Below are positions 47,734 to 57,261 of a stretch of 64,000 bases of DNA, in pieces. The notes under the pieces are model-generated. The model was not told the origin of the DNA and did no database searches. It saw only the letters and a list, made by a program, of their open reading frames with translations. The DNA is from RGIG4608 sp964413365. Its GTDB lineage: Bacteria > Bacillota > Clostridia > Oscillospirales > CAG-272. A program made the position numbers and the translations under genes. The stretch covers positions 1-64,000 of the forward strand of contig CAYPRM010000006.1 in NCBI GenBank assembly GCA_964413365.1. Direction: 5' to 3'. The number at the start of each line of letters is the position of its first letter. The stretch's first letter is position 1.

Positions 47734-50220
47734 ATGGAGAACCGCTACGCAAGGGTATATCTTCTTGACAATCCGTATTGCATAGATACGGAATATACGT
47801 ATTTCATTCCCCACGATCTCTCCTGCGTCATAATGCGCGGCTCGTTCGTGATCGTGCCATTCGGAGCCTCGAACAAGACGAGAGTCGGGCTTGTCGTTGC
47901 GCTGACGTCGGAAGAGCCGATGCACGGACGCACGAAGGCAATACGGGGACTTGCAAGTGAGGAGATAGCGCTCACGGAGAAGGAGATCGGACTCTGCCTC
48001 TTTATGAAGGAGAACACGCTCTGCACCGTGGGAGACGCCGTGCGTGCGATGATCCCATCGGGCGCGCTCTCGGAGATCGTTACGATATACAGAGCGGTCG
48101 AGGGTGCGGTCTGCGATGAAAATGACAGGTACGCACAGATATTTGACCTCATACGCAGTCAGGAGAGCGTCAGCAGCCACGTGCTGAACGAAAAATTCGG
48201 CATCGGTGCAGCCTCTGCCACCTCATCCCTCTTGCACAGGGGGCTTATCGAGAGGGATTCCGTAATCAAGAGCAAGGCGGTCGGCAAGGAGAAGAAATAC
48301 TACCTGCTCGCCGTCGACAATTCCGCTCTCGCTTCCCTGCTCGGCACGTCCTCCCCAACGCCCGAATACAAAAAGCTCCGCTCCAAGATCCAGGCGGAGA
48401 TACTCTCGTTTCTTTCCATGCGTGAGCGTGCTTCGGCTGACGAGATACGCGAGGAGTTTGGCGATGCTCCCTCCCAGCTCTCCGCCCTTCTGAAGAAGGG
48501 CTACATCGTATGTGAGAGCGAGATCGTCTATCGCAATCCCTACGAGGGGAAGGCAAGACAGAACCACGCAAGAGAGCTTGAGCTATCCGATGAGCAGAGC
48601 AAGGCTCTCGGCACGCTTACGGCGCTTCTTGACGCACAAAAGCCTTCCTGCGCGCTCCTTCACGGAGTTACGGGCAGTGGCAAGACCTGCGTTATGATGA
48701 AGCTCATAGACCGTGCGCTCGCCTCAGGCAAGGGCGTCATAATGCTCATTCCCGAAATATCGCTCACGCCGCAGACGGTCGAGCTTTTCTGCTCGCGCTA
48801 CGGCACGCGCGTGGCGATAATACACTCCTCCCTCTCGCAGGGCGAGCGGCTCGATGCATTTATGCGTATCCGCCGAGGAGAGGCAGATCTCGTTATCGGA
48901 ACGAGGAGCGCGATATTCTCACCCGTGCGTGATCTCGGGCTGATAATTATCGACGAGGAGCAGGAGCACACATACAAATCCGATTCAAATCCCAAATATC
49001 ACGCGAGAGATATCGCAAGGTACAGATGCGCAGGGACTGATTCCCTTCTTCTGCTCGCAAGTGCGACTCCCTCGCTCGAAAGCTATAAAAAGGCTCGCGA
49101 CGGCACATATACCCTCGTTGAGCTCAGCTCTCGCTACGGAGCGGCGGTGCTCCCGAGCGTGGAGCTTGCGGATATGCGCGAGGAGATAAGGGCAGGCAAT
49201 TCTTCCCCGCTCTCCCTCCCCCTGATCGACGCCATAGGCACGGCACTTTATCGGGGCGAGCAGAGTATTCTTTTTCTCAACAGGCGCGGATATCACAATT
49301 TTCTAAGCTGCACCTCATGCGGAGCGGCGATAAAGTGCCCCTCCTGCTCGGTCTCCATGACGTACCACACCGACAGGCTCTACCGCAAGGGTGAACTCGT
49401 CTGCCATTGGTGCGGAAGGCGCATGCCCGTTCCGACCTCGTGTCCCGAGTGCGGTGCGGAGCATATAAAGCCGATGGGTGCAGGCATACAGCTCGTTGAA
49501 AAAACGCTGTCCGAGCTGTTTCCGACAGCAAGGATAATAAGAATGGACACCGACACCGCCTCCACAAAGCACGCCTACGACACGATGCTCGGAGATTTCA
49601 GGGCGCACCGTGCGGATATACTGATAGGCACGCAGATGGTAACGAAGGGACACGACTTTCCCGACGTTACGCTCGTCGGAGTGCTCAATGCCGACACCTC
49701 GCTCTACCTCAACGATTACCGCGCGAACGAGCGCACATTCTCGATGCTCACGCAGGTCGTCGGACGTGCAGGCAGGGGCGAGAAGGCAGGTCGTGCGCTG
49801 ATACAGACCTCAAGCCCCGATAACGACGTTATCACACTCGCTTGCCGTCAGGATTACAAGGCGTTTTTTGAAAACGAGATAATGACGCGAAGGCTGACCT
49901 CCTTCCCTCCCTTCTGCGATATTGCCCTTCTGACTCTCTCGGGTACGGTGGAGAGCGCCGTGATCAAGGACGCTTCCATGCTCTCGGATATGATACGGGA
50001 GAGGGTGAGCGGAGAGTTCTCGGGAATACCCATCGTCTGCTACGGGCCGTTTGAAGCACCCGTATACAAGATTGACGGCAGGTACAGAATGAGAATGGTG
50101 ATAAAGTGCAAGCTGAACAAGCAGACACGGGCGCTGCTCTCGGGAATATATGCGGAATTTAACAAGCGAAAAAGGACGGAGCCACAGCTCTCCATAGATC
50201 TCAACCCGTCCTCACTCTGA
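47734..50220 (+). CDS. priA: Primosomal protein N' (replication restart helicase)
   Basis: An 828-residue PriA. Features: N-terminal DNA-binding domain; helicase motif I G-V-T-G-S-G-K-T near residues 313-320; motif II D-E-E-Q-E-H-T near 407-413; a zinc-binding cysteine set (C-T-S-C, C-P-S-C, C-H-W-C, C-P-E-C) near 527-575; and the C-terminal helicase lobe with V-G-R-A-G-R near 674-679. It loads the replisome at collapsed forks. In the expected Bacillus order coaBC would precede it, but that gene is not here. def follows 22 bp later. Confidence 0.97.
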   Translation: MENRYARVYLLDNPYCIDTEYTYFIPHDLSCVIMRGSFVIVPFGASNKTRVGLVVALTSEEPMHGRTKAIRGLASEEIALTEKEIGLCLFMKENTLCTVGDAVRAMIPSGALSEIVTIYRAVEGAVCDENDRYAQIFDLIRSQESVSSHVLNEKFGIGAASATSSLLHRGLIERDSVIKSKAVGKEKKYYLLAVDNSALASLLGTSSPTPEYKKLRSKIQAEILSFLSMRERASADEIREEFGDAPSQLSALLKKGYIVCESEIVYRNPYEGKARQNHARELELSDEQSKALGTLTALLDAQKPSCALLHGVTGSGKTCVMMKLIDRALASGKGVIMLIPEISLTPQTVELFCSRYGTRVAIIHSSLSQGERLDAFMRIRRGEADLVIGTRSAIFSPVRDLGLIIIDEEQEHTYKSDSNPKYHARDIARYRCAGTDSLLLLASATPSLESYKKARDGTYTLVELSSRYGAAVLPSVELADMREEIRAGNSSPLSLPLIDAIGTALYRGEQSILFLNRRGYHNFLSCTSCGAAIKCPSCSVSMTYHTDRLYRKGELVCHWCGRRMPVPTSCPECGAEHIKPMGAGIQLVEKTLSELFPTARIIRMDTDTASTKHAYDTMLGDFRAHRADILIGTQMVTKGHDFPDVTLVGVLNADTSLYLNDYRANERTFSMLTQVVGRAGRGEKAGRALIQTSSPDNDVITLACRQDYKAFFENEIMTRRLTSFPPFCDIALLTLSGTVESAVIKDASMLSDMIRERVSGEFSGIPIVCYGPFEAPVYKIDGRYRMRMVIKCKLNKQTRALLSGIYAEFNKRKRTEPQLSIDLNPSSL

Positions 50221-50242
50221 TACAGCACGAAAGGATGTAAAA

Positions 50243-50710
50243 ATGGCAAGATTGAATATAGTAAAGGTCGGCGACGACGTTCTCAGGAAGAGATGCCGTC
50301 CCGTTGATGAAATAACCCCAAGGATCTTACAACTGCTCGACGATATGGCGCAGACGATGAGAGAGGCACAGGGTGTCGGACTCGCCGCTCCGCAGGTCGG
50401 AGTGCTCCGCAGGATCGCCGTTGTCGAGGTCGAGGAGGGACAGCTTTACGAGCTGATAAATCCCAAGATCATCGCCTACGCAGGCGAGCAGGAGGGCACG
50501 GAGGGCTGTCTTTCCGTTCCCAACAAGTGGGGTACGGTGAAGCGTCCGATGCACGTTACCGTTCGCGCCACGGACAGGCACGGCAAGGAATTTGAGGTCA
50601 ACGCCTCCGAATTTTTGGCTCGCGCCTTCTGCCACGAGATAGATCATCTCGACGGCAAACTCTATACCGATATCGCCACGAGCATCGAGACCGTCGAGGC
50701 GGACGACTGA
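50243..50710 (+). CDS. def: Peptide deformylase
   Basis: A 155-residue metalloenzyme that removes the N-formyl group from new proteins. Motif 1 G-V-G-L-A-A-P-Q-V-G near residues 43-52, motif 2 E-G-C-L-S-V-P near 88-94 with the metal Cys, and motif 3 H-E-I-D-H-L-D-G near 131-138 are intact. The def-fmt pair is the usual bacterial arrangement, 14 bp apart. AAAGGATG precedes the ATG. Confidence 0.97.
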   Translation: MARLNIVKVGDDVLRKRCRPVDEITPRILQLLDDMAQTMREAQGVGLAAPQVGVLRRIAVVEVEEGQLYELINPKIIAYAGEQEGTEGCLSVPNKWGTVKRPMHVTVRATDRHGKEFEVNASEFLARAFCHEIDHLDGKLYTDIATSIETVEADD

Positions 50711-50724
50711 TCGGAGGGTACGAA

Positions 50725-51663
50725 ATGAAGATACTTTTTATGGGCACGCCCGATTTCGCGCTCTGCTCCCTCAGAGCACTCTGTGAGAGAAGTGAGCACG
50801 AGATAGTCGGCGTCGTAACTCAACCCGACAAGCCCCGCGGACGCGGATACACGTTGACTCCTCCGCCCGTCAAGGTCTATGCACTCGAGCGCGGACTTCG
50901 CGTTCTTCAGCCTGCGACCTTACGAAGTGAGGAATTTTCCGCCACCCTCGCAGAGCTGTCCCCCGATCTTATTGCCGTGGTCGCATACGGCAAGATATTA
51001 CCGCTAAGTGTGCTCGAATATCCCAAATACGGCTGTGTGAATGTACACGGCTCGCTCCTTCCCGAGTACCGCGGTGCCGCTCCCATGCAAAGGGCGATCA
51101 TCGACGGCAAGACAGTAACGGGCATTACCACGATGTATATGGCGGAGGGACTTGACACGGGCGATATGCTTTTGCGTGCGGAGTGCGAGATAGGCGAGAA
51201 TGACGATTTTGAGATCGTTCACGACCGTCTTGCGTCCCTCGGTGCGGATCTGCTGCTTAAGACCGTTGAGGGGCTTGAGCGTGGCGAGATCACCCCGATA
51301 CCGCAGGACGAGAGCCTTGCCACCCACACGTCAAAGATAACCAAGGAGGACTGCCTTGTCAGCTTCGACAACGACTGCATGACGGTCCACAATCTGATAA
51401 GAGGGCTTTCCCCAATCCCCCTTGCCTTCACTCACACCCCCGACGGAAGGCTCTTAAAGCTCGTCCGCTCCGAGATCTGCGAGCGTGAGGAGCTTCACAG
51501 CGAGCCGGGAAGGGTGCTGTCCATCGACGGCGGCAGGATACGCATAGCCTGTGCGCGCGGCTCTGTCAATATACTTACCCTGCTTCCCGAGGGTAAGTCG
51601 AAAATGAGCGCGGCAGATTTTATAAGAGGAAGAAAGATCTCCGTTGGAGATATTTTGAAATAA
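50725..51663 (+). CDS. fmt: Methionyl-tRNA formyltransferase
   Basis: A 312-residue enzyme formylating Met-tRNAi with 10-formyl-THF. It starts M-K-I-L-F-M-G-T-P-D-F-A, with the folate-enzyme motif N-V-H-G-S-L-L-P-E-Y-R-G-A-A-P (about residues 107-121), the catalytic Asn and His within it, the Asp in D-T-G-D-M-L, and a C-terminal OB-like domain. It uses the formyl-folate supplied by fhs in this window. Between def and rsmB, as is usual. Confidence 0.97.
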   Translation: MKILFMGTPDFALCSLRALCERSEHEIVGVVTQPDKPRGRGYTLTPPPVKVYALERGLRVLQPATLRSEEFSATLAELSPDLIAVVAYGKILPLSVLEYPKYGCVNVHGSLLPEYRGAAPMQRAIIDGKTVTGITTMYMAEGLDTGDMLLRAECEIGENDDFEIVHDRLASLGADLLLKTVEGLERGEITPIPQDESLATHTSKITKEDCLVSFDNDCMTVHNLIRGLSPIPLAFTHTPDGRLLKLVRSEICEREELHSEPGRVLSIDGGRIRIACARGSVNILTLLPEGKSKMSAADFIRGRKISVGDILK

Positions 51664-51678
51664 CAGGTGGGACACGAA

Positions 51679-52995
51679 ATGAAGAACAACGTATCCTCCC
51701 GTGCGCTTGCGCTGGAGGTGCTCGAGAGATGCGAGAGCGGTGGGTATTCCTCAATAACGCTCGACACGGCAATAAAGAGAAGCTCCCTCTCCCCTGCCGA
51801 CAGGGCTCTGCTAACTGCACTGACCTACGGCACGATAGAGAGAAGGAACACGCTCGACTGTGTAATATCCTCCCTCTCATCGCTCCCCGACGAAAAAATA
51901 GACACGAAAACAAGGTGCATATTGCGGCTCGGTCTATACCAGCTCGCGTATATGGACAGGATCCCCGACTTCGCCGCGATAAACGAGACCGTCTCGCTCG
52001 CTCCGAAGCGGTCGAGGGGCTTTGTCAATGCGATCCTCCGCTCCTTTGTGCGTGGAGGACGTAAAATAGAGCTTCCCGACGGGATCAAGGGCGATCCCGT
52101 CCGCCACCTCTCCTGCACATCGTCCGTCAGCGAGAGTGTTGCACGTGCGCTGCTTGAGGTGTACAGCCTTGAGGACTGCAAGAGGATGCTCGATACGGAC
52201 AGCGTCGCGCCGATCACGCTGCGCACAAATACATTAAGGTGCACGCGCGACGATCTGTTGGAAAAATTGATAAAAAAATACCCCACGGCACGCCCCACAA
52301 AATTCTCCCCCGACGGCATAGTACTTGACAGTGCCGCGGTAACGGAGCTTACGGAGCTTGGGGACGGACTTGCGTCCGTGCAGGACGAGGCATCGCAGAT
52401 ATGTGTGCGTGCGCTCGGTGCTGCACGTGGAGACACGGTATACGATGTCTGCGCGTGCCCCGGCTCAAAAAGCTTCGGTGCGGCAATGACAATGGAAAAC
52501 GAGGGCAAGGTCCTTGCCTTCGACATACACAGGAGCAAGCTCTCCCTCGTTGAGCGCGGTGCTGCGCGGCTCGGGATATCCATTATCTCTGTCGACGCGC
52601 ACGATGCGAGGGACGAGATAGCGGAGCTTGTAGGAACGGCGGATCGCGTGATCTGCGACGTTCCCTGCTCCGGACTTGGGGTTCTCGCAAAGAAGCCCGA
52701 GATACGGTACAAGGATATGGGCGAGTGTGCTCCCCTGCCGAAAATACAGCTTGATATTCTCGAAAACGCTTCTAAATATCTAAAGGTCGGCGGTGTGCTC
52801 GTCTACTCGACCTGCACCGTTCTGCCTGCCGAAAACGAGAAAAATATTCAAAAATTCCTCGCCGCGCACGGAAATTTTTCGCTCACTCCCTTCTCTGTGG
52901 GTGGGCTTGATGCGGAGAGTGGCATGATCACCCTCCTGCCCCACGTTCACGGCACGGACGGATTTTTTATAGCAAGGCTGACAAGAAATTTTTAA
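51679..52995 (+). CDS. rsmB: 16S rRNA (cytosine(967)-C(5))-methyltransferase RsmB
   Basis: A 438-residue enzyme. Residues about 1-140 are the NusB-like RNA-binding domain (S-R-A-L-A-L-E-V-L-E-R-C, then A-L-L-T-A-L-T-Y-G-T-I-E-R) and about 160-438 the SAM methyltransferase: D-V-C-A-C-P-G-S-K near 256-264, D-V-P-C-S-G-L-G-V-L-A-K-K-P-E with catalytic Cys near 333, and Y-S-T-C-T-V-L-P-A-E-N-E with the second Cys near 376. ATG 51679 has AGGTGGGA upstream and is preferred to GTG 51667. rlmN follows. Confidence 0.95.
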   Translation: MKNNVSSRALALEVLERCESGGYSSITLDTAIKRSSLSPADRALLTALTYGTIERRNTLDCVISSLSSLPDEKIDTKTRCILRLGLYQLAYMDRIPDFAAINETVSLAPKRSRGFVNAILRSFVRGGRKIELPDGIKGDPVRHLSCTSSVSESVARALLEVYSLEDCKRMLDTDSVAPITLRTNTLRCTRDDLLEKLIKKYPTARPTKFSPDGIVLDSAAVTELTELGDGLASVQDEASQICVRALGAARGDTVYDVCACPGSKSFGAAMTMENEGKVLAFDIHRSKLSLVERGAARLGISIISVDAHDARDEIAELVGTADRVICDVPCSGLGVLAKKPEIRYKDMGECAPLPKIQLDILENASKYLKVGGVLVYSTCTVLPAENEKNIQKFLAAHGNFSLTPFSVGGLDAESGMITLLPHVHGTDGFFIARLTRNF

Positions 52996-53063
52996 GCATT
53001 TGGGAAGGAGAGGCTTGGACTCTCTACCTATAAATCACGTTAAATTCACGAAAGGAGGCAGAT

Positions 53064-54161
53064 ATGCAGGATCTTCTGAGCATGACGCCCGAGGAGCTCA
53101 CGGAGCTTTTGATCTCAATAGGCGAGCCGAAATTCAGGGCAAAGCAGATATTCTCGCCGATGCACCGCGGCATCTCGCCCGAGAGCCTTACCACTCTCTC
53201 CGCATCGACCAAGCAAGGGCTGATGTCCGTCGCATACTACCGCCTCCCAAGGGTGAGGCGCAAGCTCGTCTCGGAGCTTGACGGCACGGTGAAATACCTC
53301 TTTGAGCTATACGACGGAAACTGCGTCGAGAGCGTCGTTATGAGGTACGAGCACGGCACGACGATATGCATCTCCAGCCAGATAGGGTGCAGGATGGGCT
53401 GTGCCTTCTGCGCGTCGACCATCGGCGGCAGGGTGCGCGATCTCGCTCCCTCCGAGCTTCTCGGTCAGATCATCGCCGCAGAGGCGGATCTCGGCGAGAG
53501 GATCGACGGCGTTGTCATGATGGGTATCGGTGAGCCGCTCGACAACTACGACAATGTAATAAAGTTCCTCCGTCTCGTCGGTCATCCCGAGGGACTGAAC
53601 ATCGGCTATCGCCACATCTCCCTCTCCACCTGCGGACTTGTGGACAAGATATACAGGCTCGCGGATGAGGGCTTCCCGATAACCCTCTCCATCTCACTCC
53701 ACGCCGCAAACGACGAAAAGCGGAGCAGGATAATGCCCGTCAACCGCGCGTGGGGGATCGACAAGCTCCTGAGTGCGTGCCGTGATTATTTCGAGCGGAC
53801 GGGCAGGCGGATCTCCTTTGAATACACTCTCATCTCGGGCGAGAACGATTCCGAGTCCGATGCGACAGAGCTTGCGTCAAAACTGAATTCAAGTCTTCGC
53901 ACGCGAACCACCACCATGCCAATACACGTCAATCTCATTCCCGTCAACCCCGTCAAGGAAACGGGCTTTGTCAGGAGCGACCGTGCCCGTGTCAAGGCGT
54001 TCGCCGCCGCTCTCGAAAAGCGTGGCATACGCGCGACCGTGCGCAGGACTCTCGGTGCGGATATCAACGCCTCCTGCGGTCAGCTTCGCCGCGACGAGAT
54101 CGAGATACAAAAGGAAGCAGAAAATACACAAAATAAAAAGCAGAACAAGGAGGGACTATGA
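53064..54161 (+). CDS. rlmN: 23S rRNA (adenine(2503)-C(2))-methyltransferase RlmN
   Basis: A 365-residue radical SAM enzyme methylating A2503 of 23S rRNA and A37 of some tRNAs. The cluster motif G-C-R-M-G-C-A-F-C-A-S-T (C-x3-C-x2-C) is near residues 110-121, M-M-G-I-G-E-P-L-D-N-Y near 152-162, and S-T-C-G-L-V near 190; the C-terminal catalytic Cys is in I-N-A-S-C-G-Q-L near 338. A Lys/Gln-rich tail follows. AAAGGAGG is 7 bp upstream. It overlaps the phosphatase gene by 4 bp. Confidence 0.97.
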   Translation: MQDLLSMTPEELTELLISIGEPKFRAKQIFSPMHRGISPESLTTLSASTKQGLMSVAYYRLPRVRRKLVSELDGTVKYLFELYDGNCVESVVMRYEHGTTICISSQIGCRMGCAFCASTIGGRVRDLAPSELLGQIIAAEADLGERIDGVVMMGIGEPLDNYDNVIKFLRLVGHPEGLNIGYRHISLSTCGLVDKIYRLADEGFPITLSISLHAANDEKRSRIMPVNRAWGIDKLLSACRDYFERTGRRISFEYTLISGENDSESDATELASKLNSSLRTRTTTMPIHVNLIPVNPVKETGFVRSDRARVKAFAAALEKRGIRATVRRTLGADINASCGQLRRDEIEIQKEAENTQNKKQNKEGL

Positions 54162-54931
54162 CCATATACGGACTTACCGATAAGGGACTCGTTCGCGAGG
54201 CGAATGAGGACAGCATAGGCATCTCCTGTCTGAAGAACGGAATGACCATTGCCGTCGTCTGCGACGGAATGGGCGGTGCGGCGGGCGGAAGAATCGCCTC
54301 CGAGCTTGCAGAGGAGACCTTTATGAGCTATATGGTGCAGGCTTCTGCGGAGCTTGAGAGCGTGAATTTTGATGCAAAGCGTGTCAAGCAGGCGATCCTC
54401 GAGGCTATCTCCCGTGCAAATACCGCTCTTATCGAGCGTGCGCGTGAGGATCTCTCACTCTTTGGTATGGGCTGTACGCTCAATGCCGCAGTCTTTATCT
54501 CATCTCGCTCGAGGCTCTTTTTCGCAAACGTCGGAGACAGCCGCGCATACATGATAAGCAAACGCGAGATAAAGCAGCTCACGAAGGACCATTCCTACGT
54601 TCAGCTCCTGCTCGACAACAAGGAGATCACGAAGGAGGAGGCTGAGGATCACCCCCAGAAGAACCTCATCACCAAGGCACTCGGCATCAAGGAAGAGCTT
54701 GAGCCCGACATCTACGAGCGCAGGATCTATCCGAGGTCGGAAACGTATTTCCTGCTCTGCTCCGACGGACTCCACGGCTTGCTCCCACGCGAGACCTTGA
54801 AGCGAGTCGCACTCTCCAATATGAGCATACACGAAAAGGTCTTTACCTATATAAGGCTTGCAAATGACGCGGGCGGATACGACAACATCTCCGCCATACT
54901 CATGTGCACCAAGGAAGGGGAGGTGAGCTGA
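54158..54931 (+). CDS. stp: PPM-type Ser/Thr protein phosphatase
   Basis: A 257-residue PrpC/Stp phosphatase that reverses phosphorylation by the kinase encoded next to it. The PPM motifs are seen: R-E-A-N-E-D near residues 11-16, C-D-G-M-G-G-A-A-G-G near 34-43, G-D-S-R-A-Y near 126-131, L-C-S-D-G-L-H near 199-205 and Y-D-N-I-S-A-I near 244-250, giving the metal-binding Asps. It overlaps rlmN by 4 bp and the kinase by one base, so the pair is coupled. Confidence 0.95.
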   Translation: MTIYGLTDKGLVREANEDSIGISCLKNGMTIAVVCDGMGGAAGGRIASELAEETFMSYMVQASAELESVNFDAKRVKQAILEAISRANTALIERAREDLSLFGMGCTLNAAVFISSRSRLFFANVGDSRAYMISKREIKQLTKDHSYVQLLLDNKEITKEEAEDHPQKNLITKALGIKEELEPDIYERRIYPRSETYFLLCSDGLHGLLPRETLKRVALSNMSIHEKVFTYIRLANDAGGYDNISAILMCTKEGEVS

Positions 54932-56355
54932 TGAGTGCTTACGATCCCTTCATAGGTCAGACCTTCGAGGGCAGATATACGATAATCAACGTTATCGGTA
55001 TCGGCGGCATGGCAACGGTCTACGGCGCATACGATACGGTAACGGGACGCAGCGTTGCCATCAAGATGATGAGCAAGAAGCTTGAGCATAACGCAAAGCA
55101 GATAAGCCTCTTTGTCAACGAATCGACCGCCCTCTCCCTGCTCTCCCACCCCAATATCGTGCAGGTGTACAACACAGCGATCACCAACAGCACGAAATAT
55201 ATAATAATGGAATATGTCGACGGCATCACTCTGAAGAAGCATATCGACCACCGCGGTGCGCTCCCCGAGCGTGAGGTGCTGTACTATGCGACGCAGATAC
55301 TCTCCGCCCTCGATTACATACATTCAAAGGGTATCGTCCATTGTGACATCAAGCCGCAGAACATCATACTCCTGCAAAACGGAAGCATCAAGGTGGCGGA
55401 TTTCGGTATCGCACGCCTCGACGCGATGCTCGATCACTCGGGCGAAAAGAGCGACGTCGCGCTCGGAACGGTCTACTACGTCAGCCCCGAGCAGGCGCAG
55501 GGCAAGGCACCGCGTGCGGAGAGCGATCTCTATTCGCTCGGCGTAATGCTCTATGAGGCGATGACCAACCGCCTGCCCTTCTACCACGAGAGTGCCACCG
55601 AGGTCGCGAAGATGCAGATCAGCCGTGAGCCAACTCCACCGAGCGTTTACAGGCCCGACATCTCCGTCGGTCTTGAGCAGATAATCTTGCGTGCGATGGA
55701 GAAAAATCCCAAGAAACGCTACGCAAGTGCTACCGAAATGCTCACGGACATACGTGCGCTGAGGCAGAATTCAAAGACCGTATTCGGCAACGAGAAAAAT
55801 TCGAGCCGCTACCGCATAATTGAGCGAAAGCCCCACCAGAACGCCTCGAACGTTTCGAACAGGAGCATCTACCCTCTCAACGAGCGCGGTGCTAATTTCG
55901 CGGAAAATCAGGCGTACTTCAAGCGCATGACCTCGCACTCGGGAATAGTTCCCAAGCAGGATTCGGACGCGATCGGAGCAGTATCGGGCACGGGCAGGAC
56001 GCAGGTCGCCACGGGCAGAACACGTGTCCAAGGCACGGCAGGCACTCGTCCGATCACGGGTAGCACGCAGATACCTCGCTCGCCCTCGGGAGCGATCCCA
56101 AGGTCGGCATCCCGTGAGCTTCCGAAGGCATCTAACACGATAATGCTCAGCGGCGACGATATCAAGAGCATCAAGAGGGACAGGTGGCTCTCCATCACAC
56201 TCGGAGTGATAGCGGCACTTCTGCTCACACTACTTCTCGCCTTCGCAGTTTGGCATTTGATCCTGCCCGTCGGTGCGACGGACGGAGCGCGCGAGGGCTA
56301 CTCTACACTAAAGGTGGTAACCGAATGGAACACAAAATACACGGAAAGATATTAA
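54931..56355 (+). CDS. prkC: PrkC-type Ser/Thr protein kinase without PASTA domains
   Basis: A 474-residue membrane kinase. The kinase domain (about 1-275) has G-I-G-G-M-A-T-V-Y (15-23), A-I-K-M-M with the ATP Lys near 41, H-C-D-I-K-P-Q-N near 134-141, D-F-G-I-A-R near 155-160 and Y-V-S-P-E-Q-A. The juxtamembrane segment (about 280-405) is disordered and rich in Ser, Thr, Arg and Gly, a likely autophosphorylation region. One transmembrane helix lies near 415-438, and only about 35 extracellular residues follow; the PASTA repeats that sense muropeptides in PrkC are absent. The next gene, rsgA, starts inside its last 31 bp. ATG 54931 has GGGAGGTG upstream. Confidence 0.93.
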   Translation: MSAYDPFIGQTFEGRYTIINVIGIGGMATVYGAYDTVTGRSVAIKMMSKKLEHNAKQISLFVNESTALSLLSHPNIVQVYNTAITNSTKYIIMEYVDGITLKKHIDHRGALPEREVLYYATQILSALDYIHSKGIVHCDIKPQNIILLQNGSIKVADFGIARLDAMLDHSGEKSDVALGTVYYVSPEQAQGKAPRAESDLYSLGVMLYEAMTNRLPFYHESATEVAKMQISREPTPPSVYRPDISVGLEQIILRAMEKNPKKRYASATEMLTDIRALRQNSKTVFGNEKNSSRYRIIERKPHQNASNVSNRSIYPLNERGANFAENQAYFKRMTSHSGIVPKQDSDAIGAVSGTGRTQVATGRTRVQGTAGTRPITGSTQIPRSPSGAIPRSASRELPKASNTIMLSGDDIKSIKRDRWLSITLGVIAALLLTLLLAFAVWHLILPVGATDGAREGYSTLKVVTEWNTKYTERY

Positions 56356-57260
56356 AGGGCGTTGGAGGTCTTTACACCGTGAGGTGCGATGGCGAGGGGG
56401 AGCTGATCCTCTGCCACGCGGGCGGTGCGCTCAGGCACAACAATATAAAGCCCCTTGTCGGCGATATGGTCGAGCTTGCCGTCGGTGAATCCTCAACGGA
56501 CGACTCCGATGTCAGGATCTCGAGCATAGTCGAGAGACGGAATTCCCTCATACGTCCGCCGATAGCAAATCTTGACGTCATCTTCGTTACTATGGCGGCG
56601 GCGTCCCCGGAGCCCGTGCTCCCGACGGTGGATAAGCTCATCTGCATCGCCGAGCACAACGGCATCGAGCCTGTGATCGTCATCGGAAAATGCGACCTCG
56701 CACCGAGCCGCGCCGAGGAGATAGCGAAGATATATCGCGGTGCAGGCTTCGACACCTTCACGCTCAGTGCAAAAAGCGGCGAGGGCGTCGGTGCGATCGC
56801 CGAATATATTGACACGCATTTGCGGGGCAAGACCGCCGCATTTGCAGGTGCGTCGGGTATAGGCAAATCCACGCTTCTCAATTCTCTTTTTCCCGACCTC
56901 TCGCTCACCACGAACACGATAAGCGAAAAGATAGGTCGCGGAAGGCACACCACGCGCCACGTCGAGCTATACCCGATAAGCGACCGCCCCGACAGCGGTT
57001 ATATTGCAGACACCCCGGGCTTCTCCCTGCTCGATTTTGAACGCTTCAACTTCTTTGAGAAGGAGGATCTCGCCCTGAATATGCGTGAATTCCGCGAGTA
57101 TATCGGAAAATGCCGTTATACCAAGTGCACGCACACCAAGGAGGAGGGCTGCGCGATACTTGAGGCGGTGAGGAACGGCAGGATCTCGCGCTCAAGGCAC
57201 GAGAGCTTCCTTGAAATATATGCATCCCTCAAAAGCAAGAACAAATGGGATAATAAATAA
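56325..57260 (+). CDS. rsgA: Ribosome small subunit-dependent GTPase A
   Basis: A 311-residue circularly permuted GTPase involved in 30S maturation. An OB-fold domain (about 1-75) precedes G4 (I-G-K-C-D near 123; the canonical N-K-x-D is altered to G-K-C-D), G1 G-A-S-G-I-G-K-S-T near 178-186 and G3 D-T-P-G-F near 229-233. The zinc site C-R-Y-T-K-C-T-H-T-K-E-E-G-C is near 265-278. The start at 56325 (AAGGTGG upstream) overlaps prkC by 31 bp; the longer ORF is a shadow in prkC. Confidence 0.95.
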   Translation: MEHKIHGKILKGVGGLYTVRCDGEGELILCHAGGALRHNNIKPLVGDMVELAVGESSTDDSDVRISSIVERRNSLIRPPIANLDVIFVTMAAASPEPVLPTVDKLICIAEHNGIEPVIVIGKCDLAPSRAEEIAKIYRGAGFDTFTLSAKSGEGVGAIAEYIDTHLRGKTAAFAGASGIGKSTLLNSLFPDLSLTTNTISEKIGRGRHTTRHVELYPISDRPDSGYIADTPGFSLLDFERFNFFEKEDLALNMREFREYIGKCRYTKCTHTKEEGCAILEAVRNGRISRSRHESFLEIYASLKSKNKWDNK

Positions 57261-57261
57261 T

